From Tragulus kanchil (Eukaryota > Chordata > Mammalia > Artiodactyla > Tragulidae), in contig JAIOJX010000026.1 of the NCBI GenBank assembly GCA_022376925.1, forward strand, positions 252,771,330 to 252,835,329: DNA of 64,000 nucleotides, read 5' to 3'. Positions 23,331 to 33,826 of this stretch are shown piece by piece. Position 1 is the first letter of the stretch. Every line of letters starts with the position of its first letter. Below the pieces are notes generated by a model. It saw nothing but the letters and a program-made list of their open reading frames with translations. It had not been told where the DNA came from and did not search any database. A program made the translations under genes and the position numbers.

Positions 23331-25610
23331 TGTATATACATTCTCATTTTCAAAGTCTTTGAGGCCATGTGATTTTTCTGGATTTTGTAGTAGAGTGTGT
23401 TTATAACACCTCAGCTGGATCTGAGGCATCCTGTACTCAAAATACTAGTAAATCTGCAGCAGACTAATTGAATATTCCACACTAAGTAGCAAAAACTTAA
23501 TGTTTTTTGAACTTTTTGGACTTAAGGATTTTGAATAAGAGATTGTGGTCATATTTAAAATGTTCATACCTTCCAAAGATGTGGAAACCTTTTAACCTAA
23601 AAACATTTTAAGTATCAGTTTAAATTAACAGGCTGTCTTTTGATGAAGGTACATCACTAACAGTGTTTTATATGAATTATGGGATTTTATTTTTATTATT
23701 AGTAATGAGTTTGCATAGACTTATAATTTACATAAAATGACAGAAGTTCCTTTATGTAGCTAATTTTCATTGAGACTAACAGCCTTTCTTTAAAAAAAAA
23801 ATCTTATTAGTGTTATAACAATGGTTGTAGTTTAAAATGGTATAAATCTCAGAGGCATGGTTTATAGGTTTAATGCAGCTTATCTTGTGTATCTTTGACA
23901 TTTAAGTTTATTGCATTATAGACTGAAAACCTGATTTAGTCACATATAATTTGCAGAAGTCTAATGATTCGGTAACTGATTAAGAGAATCTTTTAGTGGA
24001 AATTATATATCATACAATGACTTTGTCATTTAGAAGTATTTTTGCATACTAGTAAGCATTTTATACAAATGAAATAAAATAATTTTTCTAAAATACCCAT
24101 ATCTACTGCCCATTTGCTAATGTTATATGTACTGTTTATTTACTTATTAAATGTTGTTTGACAGTGTATTTTTTTTACTCTGTCACTAGGCAAGAGTATG
24201 CTTGCCAGAGGTACAAAATCACATATTTTCAATTCTACTAGAAATGTTGTAGGTTAAACGATTGTGACTTACTTTTTTAATATTTATTTTTATTCATTTG
24301 GTTGTGTTGTATCTTAGTTTCCACACATGGAATCATCATTGTGTCATGTGGGACCTTGTGGCTTACAGATTGTTTGAGCTCATGAGCTCAGTAGTTACTG
24401 TTAGCGGGGCTTAGTTGCTCAGCAGCACGTGGGATCTTAATTCCTTGACCAGGAATTGAACTCACATCCCTGTATATACATTCTCATTTTCAAAGTCTTT
24501 GAGGCCATGTGATTTTTCTGGATTTTGTAGTAGAGTGTGTTTATAACACCTCAGCTGGATCTGAGGCATCCTGTACTCAAAATACTAGTAAATCTGCAGC
24601 AGACTAATTGAATATTCCACACTAAGTAGCAAAAACTTAATGTTTTTTGAACTTTTTGGACTTAAGGATTTTGAATAAGAGATTGTGGTCATATTTAAAA
24701 TGTTCATACCTTCCAAAGATGTGGAAACCTTTTAACCTAAAAACATTTTAAGTATCAGTTTAAATTAACAGGCTGTCTTTTGATGAAGGTACATCACTAA
24801 CAGTGTTTTATATGAATTATGGGATTTTATTTTTATTATTAGTAATGAGTTTGCATAGACTTATAATTTACATAAAATGACAGAAGTTCCTTTATGTAGC
24901 TAATTTTCATTGAGACTAACAGCCTTTCTTTAAAAAAAAAATCTTATTAGTGTTATAACAATGGTTGTAGTTTAAAATGGTATAAATCTCAGAGGCATGG
25001 TTTATAGGTTTAATGCAGCTTATCTTGTGTATCTTTGACATTTAAGTTTATTGCATTATAGACTGAAAACCTGATTTAGTCACATATAATTTGCAGAAGT
25101 CTAATGATTCGGTAACTGATTAAGAGAATCTTTTAGTGGAAATTATATATCATACAATGACTTTGTCATTTAGAAGTATTTTTGCATACTAGTAAGCATT
25201 TTATACAAATGAAATAAAATAATTTTTCTAAAATACCCATATCTACTGCCCATTTGCTAATGTTATATGTACTGTTTATTTACTTATTAAATGTTGTTTG
25301 ACAGTGTATTTTTTTTACTCTGTCACTAGGCAAGAGTATGCTTGCCAGAGGTACAAAATCACATATTTTCAATTCTACTAGAAATGTTGTAGGTTAAACG
25401 ATTGTGACTTACTTTTTTAATATTTATTTTTATTCATTTGGTTGTGTTGTATCTTAGTTTCCACACATGGAATCATCATTGTGTCATGTGGGACCTTGTG
25501 GCTTACAGATTGTTTGAGCTCATGAGCTCAGTAGTTACTGTTAGCGGGGCTTAGTTGCTCAGCAGCACGTGGGATCTTAATTCCTTGACCAGGAATTGAA
25601 CTCACATCCC
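23331..25610 (+). repeat. Local tandem duplication 8
   Basis: Copy 1 is 23331-24470 and copy 2 is 24471-25610, offset exactly 1140 bp, with no difference seen. Its first 360 bases are also in copy 1 of the previous duplication, giving three copies (22231, 23331 and 24471). Copy 1 cuts an old SINE in the middle. Confidence 0.96.
24271..24470 (-). mobile_element. Old CHR SINE, cut by a duplication joint
   Basis: Diverged CHR element missing its head because local duplication 8 restarts at 24471. The complete version is at 25411-25650. Confidence 0.8.
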
Positions 25611-25650
25611 CTGCATTGCAAGGTGGATTCTGAAACACCAGGGAAGTCCC
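25411..25650 (-). mobile_element. Old CHR SINE, complete
   Basis: Ends GAAACACCAGGGAAGTCCC. Flanked by ATTGTGACTTA and ATAGTGACTTA, an aged target-site duplication. Confidence 0.83.
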
Positions 25651-26155
25651 TGATAGTGACTTATTAAGAGCACAGAATTGGTGGGGGGGGGAAGTATTCC
25701 TATTTTGTCTGATTTTTCATATAGATAATTACTGAGCCACACAGACAGTGAAACCAGGCTGAGAGTCTTGAATATATTTAGAAAGTTCATTGACTTCAAA
25801 ATATTATTTCCCGACTTTTCAGGTTGTTCCTAATGTCATAGATTATTCCCAAAGTCTAATTTTTCGTTGTGGAAGTTAAACAAATGCAGACATTAAAGAA
25901 AAATTAAAGTGTTTTATTGACTCAATGAATTAATTTAGTAAAATTTGGGGTTTTCCTTAATGTTTTTAATGTATTTTAAGTGGTTTTCAGTTTTTTTTTT
26001 TTTTTTTTTCAATGGATTACAGGAATGTTTGCAGACTGCTTTGCTCTTTTAGTTTTGATTTAGAAACTGCAATTCCTATGTTCCTGAGCAAAGTAGTTTC
26101 CTGTTTCCTCTTCTGTGAAATGGTGATAATGGTAATTTTCTCATACAGTTACTGT

Positions 26156-26494
26156 GTTTTTTTTTTTTTTTTAAAGATTTATTTATTTATTTATTTTGGG
26201 CCGGGGTCGGGTTGGGGAGGGAGGGGAGCGGGCGGGCCACTTCTATTGCTCTTTCATTTCTCTATTTTCATCCATCTTTGTTCTTTGGCTCCTGTGGGCC
26301 TCCCATCGTGGTGGCGTCTGTCATTGCAGAGCGCCGGCTCTGGGTGCATGCGCTCCAGAGCTCTGGCTCCGTAATTGGACACATCTTTCCGGCCGCTCCG
26401 CGGCACGTGGGATCTTCCCAGGCCAGGGATCAAACCGGTGCCCCTTGCACTGCAAGGCGGTGTCCTTACCCACTGGACCACCAGGGGAAGCCCC
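26156..26494 (-). mobile_element. CHR-type tRNA SINE with long G-rich tail
   Basis: Full-length, with perfect target-site duplication AGTTACTGT (26147-26155 and 26495-26503). The tail segment at 26198-26238 has many runs of three or more G. Confidence 0.94.
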
Positions 26495-26571
26495 AGTTAC
26501 TGTTTTAATTGGAAGAAATACATACATACATACATACACATACTCACAGTCAGATAAAAAAATGAAAAAAA

Positions 26572-26830
26572 AAATATTTTTTTTGGCCACTTCTATTGGT
26601 CTTTCATCGTCCATTTTTGTTCTTTTGGCCTGTGTGGGCCTCCCATCGCAGTGGACTCTCACTGCAGAGCACTGTCTCTAGGTGCGTGGGCTCCAGAGCG
26701 CTGACTCGGTAATTGGACACATCAGTCCAGCCGCTCCGCGGAAAGTGGAATATTCCCAGGCCAGGGATGGAACTGGTGCCCCTTGCACTGCAAGGCAGTG
26801 TCTGTACCTACTGGACCACCAGGGAAGCCC
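26572..26830 (-). mobile_element. CHR-type tRNA SINE
   Basis: Slightly shorter copy without the G-rich tail segment, ending GGACCACCAGGGAAGCCC. A (CATA)n run precedes it. Confidence 0.9.
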
Positions 26831-27317
26831 TGAAAATAGTTTTAAATACAATTAGGAAAGTACAGATAAAACACTGAGAGTGGATCAGGATTGATTATTA
26901 CATTGATAGGTATTTGTAAGTTCTTGGAGCATTCTAAAGTTAAACTTGGGTCATTGTTTGGGTGTTGGGGAGATCACAAGGAAACATAACCACATCTTAT
27001 AAGGTGTTTTGTTCATACAGAAAAGGAAACAGTGCTTGGTAGTTTAGTCTAAAAGGGGGAATGGTGAATGATAGAGAAGACAGTATGTAAAGAAGAGGTC
27101 AGAGTTTTCATTTGTTGCTTATGGTACAGAAAATTTTCAGGGCAGGAACTATCAATCATCTCAAAGTTTTGATTCATGGAAATGAGCCAAGAAAGAGCAT
27201 TTTATTCTGAACTTGCTATTATCACTGTGCATTTTATTACTGTGGATGATTTCCCATGATTAAACATTGTCTGGTGGATAACATTCATTGCATTTGCAGC
27301 AATTTAAATTTTTTTTT

Positions 27318-27720
27318 TAATAATTGCTTTATTAAGGTATAAATTAGATACCATACGGCTTGCCCATTTAAAGTGTACAATTCAGTTATTTTTAGTATAT
27401 TCACAGGATTGTGCAAACCATCACCATGGTAAACTTTAGAATCTTTTGTTACCTCAAGAGAATATCCTACAACTTTTTGCTATCACTGCACTGTCTCTTT
27501 CTTCCCCTTAGCACTAAACAACCAGTAATCTACTTTCTGTCCCTATAGATTTTCCTGTTTGAGACATTCATATATATATAAGTGGAAACATTCTAAGTGA
27601 TCTTTTTGGACTAGCTTCTCTCACTTAGCATGCTTATTTAAAGTTCATCTACTTGATGATAGCATATATCAGCATTTCATTTCTTTTTATGGTGAATAAT
27701 ACTCCACTGTGTTGATATAT
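27318..27720 (-). mobile_element. Old L1 3' end
   Basis: Begins TAATTGCTTTATTAAGGTAT and runs through AAAGTGTACAATTCAGTTAT, AAACCATCACCATGGTAAAC and TATGGTGAATAATACTCCAC, the reverse-complement pattern of ancient L1 3' regions. Interrupted by a Bov-tA element at its right end. Confidence 0.8.
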
Positions 27721-27724
27721 TGGA

Positions 27725-27938
27725 GCTTCCCAGGTGGCCCAGTGGTAAAGAATCCACCTGCCAGTTCAGGAGATGCAGATTCCATCCCTGGGTCAGGATG
27801 ATCCCTCTGCAGGAAGGAAATGGCAAAACCCTGCGTAGTTCTTGCCTGGAAAATTCTGTGGTCAGAGGAGCCTGGCGGGCTACAGTTTATCGTGCTGCAA
27901 GGAGTTGGACACGACTGAGTGAATGAACACATGCGTCC
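27725..27938 (+). mobile_element. Bov-tA SINE
   Basis: Starts GCTTCCCAGGTGGCCCAGTGG and ends AGTTGGACACGACTGAGTGA, a near-complete element. Repeated at 28807-29020. Confidence 0.93.
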
Positions 27939-28024
27939 ACTTCTTATTTTCATATAAATGTTCTTAATCTCTTGAGATAATTAAAAAAGATTAATTGAAC
28001 TTGTCAGATTAAAAAAGCTTTAGT

Positions 28025-28325
28025 GGGGGGCTTCCCTGGTGGTCCAGTGGGTGGGGACGCCGCCTTGCGGTGTGGGGGGTGCCGGTTCGATCCCTGGCCT
28101 GGGAATATCCCCCGTGCTGCGGAGTGGCTGGACTCATGTGTCCAACTGCCGGGCCAGAGCTCTGGAGTGCGTGCACCCGGATCTGGTACTCTGTGGCAAG
28201 AGGGGCCACTGCGATGGGAGGCCCACATGGGCCGAAGAACAATGATGGATGAAAACAAAAAACAAAAAATGAAAGACCAATAGAAGTGCCCCTCCCAAAA
28301 ATTAAAAAAAAAACAAAAACAAAAA
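28025..28325 (+). mobile_element. CHR-type tRNA SINE
   Basis: Sense orientation with GGTTCGATCCCTGG B box and A-rich tail. Target-site duplication CTTTAGT lies on both sides. Confidence 0.93.
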
Positions 28326-28330
28326 CTTTA

Positions 28331-28735
28331 GTAAGTCAAGTGATGCTGTTGAAGAGAGTGAAAAGACAGCTCAAAGAATAGGAGAAGTTATTTGTGAACC
28401 AAATGTTATCTGACAAGGAACTTGTAACCAGACAATATAAAGGACTCTTATATCTTTAAAAAAAAAAAAAGCTCAGTTTAAGATTATTTATTTATGTGGC
28501 TGTGCTGGGTCTTAGTTGTGGCATGTGGATCTAGTTCCCTGATCAGGGATTGAACCCAGACTGCATTGGGAACACAGAGTCTTAACCACTGGGCCACCAG
28601 GGAATTCCCGTAAGCTCAGTTTACAATGGGCAAAGAAACTGAATAGACATTTGTCAGAAGTTGTGCAATTGGCAGATGAGAGCGTGAATAAATGCCCAGC
28701 ATCATCAAGTGTTCGGAAATACAAATGTACACTCT
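28331..28735 (+). mobile_element. L1 remnant split by a short CHR SINE
   Basis: GTGAAAAGACAGCTCAAAGA, TCTGACAAGGAACTTGTAAC and, after the inserted SINE, GGGCAAAGAAACTGAATAGA match the usual order near the 3' end of L1 ORF2. It continues after another SINE at 30098-30185. Confidence 0.75.
28482..28611 (-). mobile_element. Short CHR SINE
   Basis: Pattern GGCTGTGCTGGGTCTTAGTT to GGCCACCAGGGAATTCCCG. Flanked by the target-site duplication AAGCTCAGTTTA inside the L1. Confidence 0.9.
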
Positions 28736-28737
28736 TT

Positions 28738-28772
28738 TGGCGGGGGGAGTGGCCACTTCTATAGGTCTTTCA
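28738..28772 (-). mobile_element. SINE tail fragment at a duplication joint
   Basis: Only the first 35 bases of the SINE that is complete at 29819-30097. It is cut where local duplication 9 restarts. Confidence 0.8.
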
Positions 28773-28806
28773 TTTATGGTGAATAATACTCCACTGTGTT
28801 GATAAG

Positions 28807-29020
28807 ACTTCCCAGGTGGCCCAGTGGTAAAGAATCCACCTGCCAGTTCAGGAGATGCAGATTCCATCCCTGGGTCAGGATGATCCCTCTGCAGGAAGGA
28901 AATGGCAAAACCCTGCGTAGTTCTTGCCTGGAAAATTCTGTGGTCAGAGGAGCCTGGCGGGCTACAGTTTATCGTGCTGCAAGGAGTTGGACACGACTGA
29001 GTGAATGAACACATGCGTCC
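28807..29020 (+). mobile_element. Bov-tA SINE (duplicate of 27725-27938)
   Basis: Copy within local duplication 9. The first bases differ (GACTTCCC against GAGCTTCCC) next to the joint. Confidence 0.92.
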
Positions 29021-29106
29021 ACTTCTTATTTTCATATAAATGTTCTTAATCTCTTGAGATAATTAAAAAAGATTAATTGAACTTGTCAGATTAAAAAAGC
29101 TTTAGT

Positions 29107-29407
29107 GGGGGGCTTCCCTGGTGGTCCAGTGGGTGGGGACGCCGCCTTGCGGTGTGGGGGGTGCCGGTTCGATCCCTGGCCTGGGAATATCCCCCGTGCT
29201 GCGGAGTGGCTGGACTCATGTGTCCAACTGCCGGGCCAGAGCTCTGGAGTGCGTGCACCCGGATCTGGTACTCTGTGGCAAGAGGGGCCACTGCGATGGG
29301 AGGCCCACATGGGCCGAAGAACAATGATGGATGAAAACAAAAAACAAAAAATGAAAGACCAATAGAAGTGCCCCTCCCCAAAATTAAAAAAAAACAAAAA
29401 CAAAAAC
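29107..29407 (+). mobile_element. CHR-type SINE (duplicate of 28025-28325)
   Basis: Copy within local duplication 9. Confidence 0.92.
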
Positions 29408-29564
29408 TTTAGTAAGTCAAGTGATGCTGTTGAAGAGAGTGAAAAGACAGCTCAAAGAATAGGAGAAGTTATTTGTGAACCAAATGTTATCTGACAAGGA
29501 ACTTGTAACCAGACAATATAAAGGACTCTTATATCTTTAAAAAAAAAAAAAAGCTCAGTTTAAG

Positions 29565-29694
29565 ATTATTTATTTATGTGGCTGTGCTGGGTCTTAGTTG
29601 TGGCATGTGGATCTAGTTCCCTGATCAGGGATTGAACCCAGACTGCATTGGGAACACAGAGTCTTAACCACTGGGCCACCAGGGAATTCCCGTA
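29565..29694 (-). mobile_element. Short CHR SINE (duplicate of 28482-28611)
   Basis: Copy within local duplication 9. Confidence 0.9.
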
Positions 29695-29818
29695 AGCTCA
29701 GTTTACAATGGGCAAAGAAACTGAATAGACATTTGTCAGAAGTTGTGCAATTGGCAGATGAGAGCGTGAATAAATGCCCAGCATCATCAAGTGTTCGGAA
29801 ATACAAATGTACACTCTT

Positions 29819-30097
29819 TTGGCGGGGGGAGTGGCCACTTCTATAGGTCTTTCATTTATCAATTTTCATCCATCTTTGTTCTTTGGCCCATGTGGGCCTC
29901 CCATTGCAGTAGCCTCTGTTGTTGCTGTAGAGCACTGACTCTGAGCTCATGCGCCCGGAGAGCTCTGGCTTGGTAATTGGACTCATTGGGCCAGCCGCTC
30001 CACGGCATGTGGGATCTTCCCAGGCCAGGGATTGAACCAGCCCCCCTTGCACTGCAAGGTGGGTGTCCTTTCCCACTGAACCATCAGGGAAACCCCA
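29819..30097 (-). mobile_element. CHR-type tRNA SINE inserted in L1
   Basis: Target-site duplication AAATGTACACTCTT is present before and after, and L1 sequence resumes on the right. Confidence 0.93.
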
Positions 30098-30194
30098 AAT
30101 GTACACTCTTAAGGAGACACTACTTTATACCTATGAGAATGGTTAAGGTAAAATGAGACAATACCAAGTTTTGCCAATGTTGTAGAGAAGTTTG

Positions 30195-30640
30195 AACCTT
30201 CGACTACTTAAGCCTCCTCAGACCACCACTTTGCCTTCTTGCAATTCTTTTTCCTTGGTGTGGTTTTTGTTTCTACCTCCTGTACAATGTTACAAACCTC
30301 TGTCCATAGTTTTTTAGACACCCTCATCTACCAGATAATCTAATTCATCTCTTCCACTGTATCATCATAAGAGATTTGGTTTAGGTCATACCTGAATAGC
30401 TTAGTGATTTTCCCTACTTTCTTCAGTTTAAGCCTGATTCTTGCAGTAAGGAGCCGATGGTTTCAGCCACAGTCTGTTCTGAGTCTTGTTTTTGCTAACT
30501 GTATAGAGCCGCTCCATCTTTGGCTATAAAGAATATAATCAGTCTGATTTTGATATTGACCATTTGGTGATATCCATGTGTAGAGTTATCTCTTGAGTTG
30601 GAGGAAAAGGGTGTTAGCTATGACCAATGTGTTCATGTTT
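30195..30640 (-). mobile_element. BovB (RTE) LINE fragment
   Basis: Reverse-orientation coding part of BovB, recognised from the order CTCCTGTACAATGTTACAAA, TAGGTCATACCTGAATAGCT, TTTTCCCTACTTTCTTCAGT, AACTGTATAGAGCCGCTCC and GATATCCATGTGTAGAGTT. BovB is abundant in ruminants and absent from most other mammals, so it supports the species call. The element is 5' and 3' truncated and full of stops. Confidence 0.85.
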
Positions 30641-31606
30641 TAGGAGCATATAAAATGCCCTTTTAAAAGATTGGGGTTGAGATATTTGCTATTTTAAATT
30701 TACTTACTTGTCAGCAAGAGCAGTTCTTTCTAAATTTTAAATTAAAACGTTAAAAAAATGTTTGACATTCAAATGTTCCAACCATTGGCCTGCAGGATTA
30801 GGTCCCTGATGATGACAGTGGCTAATAACATAGTTTTATTTTGAAATATCAAATGAGTTTTAAACCATGTGCTATTCAGTTCTTTGATTCGGTCACTGTA
30901 GACAACTTGGTAGAGAAGACTTATGAGACCAAGTTTGTGTTAAGCTAAGGGGTTCTACATTTAATTAACAGAATATCCTCTGAGCAGGAGTTAGATGAAA
31001 TCCTTATCTGCACATTTCTACTTTTTCAGCTTTGTGTCTTCTGCTTTTCCATATATGTGCAAGATTTATTCTGTAGAGTTACCATGGACTAACACAGTTC
31101 CTTGAATGCGTGTAGTATGCTTCTCATAATTGAAAGATAATAGCAGATCAAGTAAGTAGTGATGCCTTAGAATTCCCATGGTAGAGTAGTTAAGACATTT
31201 TTTAATCTTTTTGTGTTATTAGTCTATAACCTCCTTCCTCATTTGCCTACTCAGTGACTCCAGTTATCACCTTCTACAAGTTCTCACCTTTCCTTAGAGT
31301 TTTTTCTTTTCTGTAGAACTTTCAGCTTATTTCCTACTATTGTACTTACTCAATTATTTATTTGTTTATCTGTACTCTAAAACTTTGAACACATTATTTG
31401 GGCTTTTATGTTTATCATGTGAATATTACGTTAACATAGATTGAATTTATGACCCATGATAACATTCCATTTTTAACTTTCTTTTTTCGAGAAATATATG
31501 GTCTCTTTGTCTGTGTATGCGTATTTGTACATTGTAACTTTTGTGTTATTTCACTCTATTGTACATGTAATAATTGTATGTTTAAAGAGAAGACCTTGCA
31601 CTAAGG

Positions 31607-31949
31607 TTTTTTTTTTGTTTTTTTTTTTAACATTTATTTTATTTATTTATCTTTTTTTTGGGTGGTGAGGTGGGGAGGGAGGGGGACGGGCAGGCCACTT
31701 CTATTGGTCTTTCATTTATCTGTTTTCATCCGTCTTTGTTCTTTGGCCCATGTGGGCCTTCCATTGCAGCGGCCTCTGTCGTCGCAAAGCGCCGCTCTGT
31801 GTGATGCGCCCCAGAGCTCCGACTCAGTAATTGGACACATCAGTCCAGCCACTCCGCAGCACCTGGGATCTTCCCAGGCCAGGGCTTGAACCGGCGCCCC
31901 TTGCACTGCAAGGCGGTGTCCTTACCCACTGGACCACCAGGGGAAGCCC
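31607..31949 (-). mobile_element. CHR-type tRNA SINE, full length
   Basis: Long T-run and G-rich tail at left, GGACCACCAGGGGAAGCCC at right. Repeated at 32721-33063. Confidence 0.92.
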
Positions 31950-32720
31950 TAAGAGTTTTATAGTATGTGACTTAGCTGTTTTTTCATTGATGAAGAAATT
32001 CCATATTTTACATTTCCTTTTTTTTTAAGAAACCATAAATATATAAGTTTGTGTTAAGCTAAGGGGTTCTACATTTAATTAACAGAATATCCTCTGAGCA
32101 GGAGTTAGATGAAATCCTTATCTGCACATTTCTACTTTTTCAGCTTTGTGTCTTCTGCTTTTCCATATATGTGCAAGATTTATTCTGTAGAGTTACCATG
32201 GACTAACACAGTTCCTTGAATGCGTGTAGTATGCTTCTCATAATTGAAAGATAATAGCAGATCAAGTAAGTAGTGATGCCTTAGAATTCCCATGGTAGAG
32301 TAGTTAAGACATTTTTTAATCTTTTTGTGTTATTAGTCTATAACCTCCTTCCTCATTTGCCTACTCAGTGACTCCAGTTATCACCTTCTACAAGTTCTCA
32401 CCTTTCCTTAGAGTTTTTTCTTTTCTGTAGAACTTTCAGCTTATTTCCTACTATTGTACTTACTCAATTATTTATTTGTTTATCTGTACTCTAAAACTTT
32501 GAACACATTATTTGGGCTTTTATGTTTATCATGTGAATATTACGTTAACATAGATTGAATTTATGACCCATGATAACATTCCATTTTTAACTTTCTTTTT
32601 TCGAGAAATATATGGTCTCTTTGTCTGTGTATGCGTATTTGTACATTGTAACTTTTGTGTTATTTCACTCTATTGTACATGTAATAATTGTATGTTTAAA
32701 GAGAAGACCTTGCACTAAGG

Positions 32721-33063
32721 TTTTTTTTTTGTTTTTTTTTTTAACATTTATTTTATTTATTTATCTTTTTTTTGGGTGGTGAGGTGGGGAGGGAGGGGGA
32801 CGGGCAGGCCACTTCTATTGGTCTTTCATTTATCTGTTTTCATCCGTCTTTGTTCTTTGGCCCATGTGGGCCTTCCATTGCAGCGGCCTCTGTCGTCGCA
32901 AAGCGCCGCTCTGTGTGATGCGCCCCAGAGCTCCGACTCAGTAATTGGACACATCAGTCCAGCCACTCCGCAGCACCTGGGATCTTCCCAGGCCAGGGCT
33001 TGAACCGGCGCCCCTTGCACTGCAAGGCGGTGTCCTTACCCACTGGACCACCAGGGGAAGCCC
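32721..33063 (-). mobile_element. CHR-type SINE (duplicate of 31607-31949)
   Basis: Copy within local duplication 10, with no difference seen. Confidence 0.92.
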
Positions 33064-33636
33064 TAAGAGTTTTATAGTATGTGACTTAGCTGTTTTTTCA
33101 TTGATGAAGAAATTCCATATTTTAGGTTTTCTTTTATTTTTTAAGTACCATTTATAAGAGTTGTTCGACTATTCCTGAGAATGGGCATAAGATCCAAATA
33201 TGTTTTTGATGACTTAAAAATCTTATTTTTCACAGTCACTTTATATATTAGAGCCTTTCTTGGTCTTCTGTCTACCTATAAGAGGGGGAAACAAGGTTCC
33301 TCAGTGGGTTAATGTTAAACCTGGAGAACAAAATAATTACATACAAATTCTTATGCTTAAGTGTTTCTAGCCTTGTGTATGTATTCAGTTACATAGAAGA
33401 CATAGCTAAATCAGATTCGTTACCTAGCAAGATAAATTATTATGTTAAGGAACAAATGGTAGAAGGCAACAAAGACTATGAAAAAACTACATGGTAGAAA
33501 AATCTGTGCTTATGAAGAGTGAATGGTCCTTCGCAATTTATTACAGCACTGTAGATTAAATTTAAAATTTCAATTTAATATTTAAGAATTGCAAGTATTT
33601 TGTTGTTCTTTTGTAAAATTTTAATTTAACTTACAG

Positions 33637-33826
33637 TCTGCATCATCAGCTGCGTCGCCATTTCCGTCTACATGGTATAGTGAGTCTGAGATACCTCAGG
33701 GAGCATGTTCAAGATCACAAAGCCAGCAACGGGATCATGATTCAAAAAGACCTAAACTTTCTTGTACAAACTGTACATCTACCTCAACTGGAAGAAGTGT
33801 TGGACATGGTTTAAATGCAGTATCAG
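33637..33826 (+). CDS. MARCHF7: MARCHF7 coding exon 3
   Basis: The acceptor AACTTACAG precedes 33637 and the donor TCAG|GTAATA follows 33826. The exon is 190 nt, entered in phase 0 and left in phase 1. It encodes 63 residues rich in Ser, Gln and Arg, including [19 protein letters not shown], a strongly conserved axotrophin stretch with a basic KRPK patch that could act in nuclear targeting (inference). The two cysteines of CTNC are not part of the RING-CH finger. It is too interrupted by flanking stops to appear as a long open frame. It is in single copy, outside any duplicated block. Confidence 0.93.

Larger units (their letters stand above)
21492..23690 (+). repeat. Local tandem duplication 7 (ATG exon)
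   Basis: Copy 1 is 21492-22592 and copy 2 is 22593-23690. It duplicates coding exon 2 with about 0.5 kb on either side. The end of copy 1 carries small insertions (GTGTTTTTATATGGAAATT against GTGTTTTATATGAATT). Confidence 0.96.
27686..29857 (+). repeat. Local tandem duplication 9
   Basis: Copy 1 is 27686-28772 and copy 2 is 28773-29857. It carries a Bov-tA SINE, a CHR-type SINE, a short CHR SINE and L1 sequence. Copy 1 stops inside a SINE that is complete only after copy 2. Confidence 0.95.
30931..33124 (+). repeat. Local tandem duplication 10
   Basis: Copy 1 is 30931-32044 (last 34 bases diverged) and copy 2 is 32045-33124, offset 1114 bp. It contains one whole CHR-type SINE. The diverged end of copy 1 looks like a degraded version of the sequence that follows copy 2. 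Confidence 0.95.
22209..33636 (+). other. MARCHF7: Intron 2 of MARCHF7
   Basis: This intron holds the second copy of exon 2, four local duplications, L1 remnants, many SINEs and a BovB fragment, listed separately. Nothing recognisable lies in 23691-24270, 25651-26146, 26831-27317 or 33125-33636 beyond AT-rich intron sequence. Confidence 0.75.

Noticed and set aside
26196..26681. Recurring open frames with peptides such as GPPIAVASVV, RPLHCKAVSLPTGPPG and PVGKDTALQC
   Set aside because: They are translations of CHR-type SINEs in several frames, recurring at every SINE copy; SINEs encode no protein.
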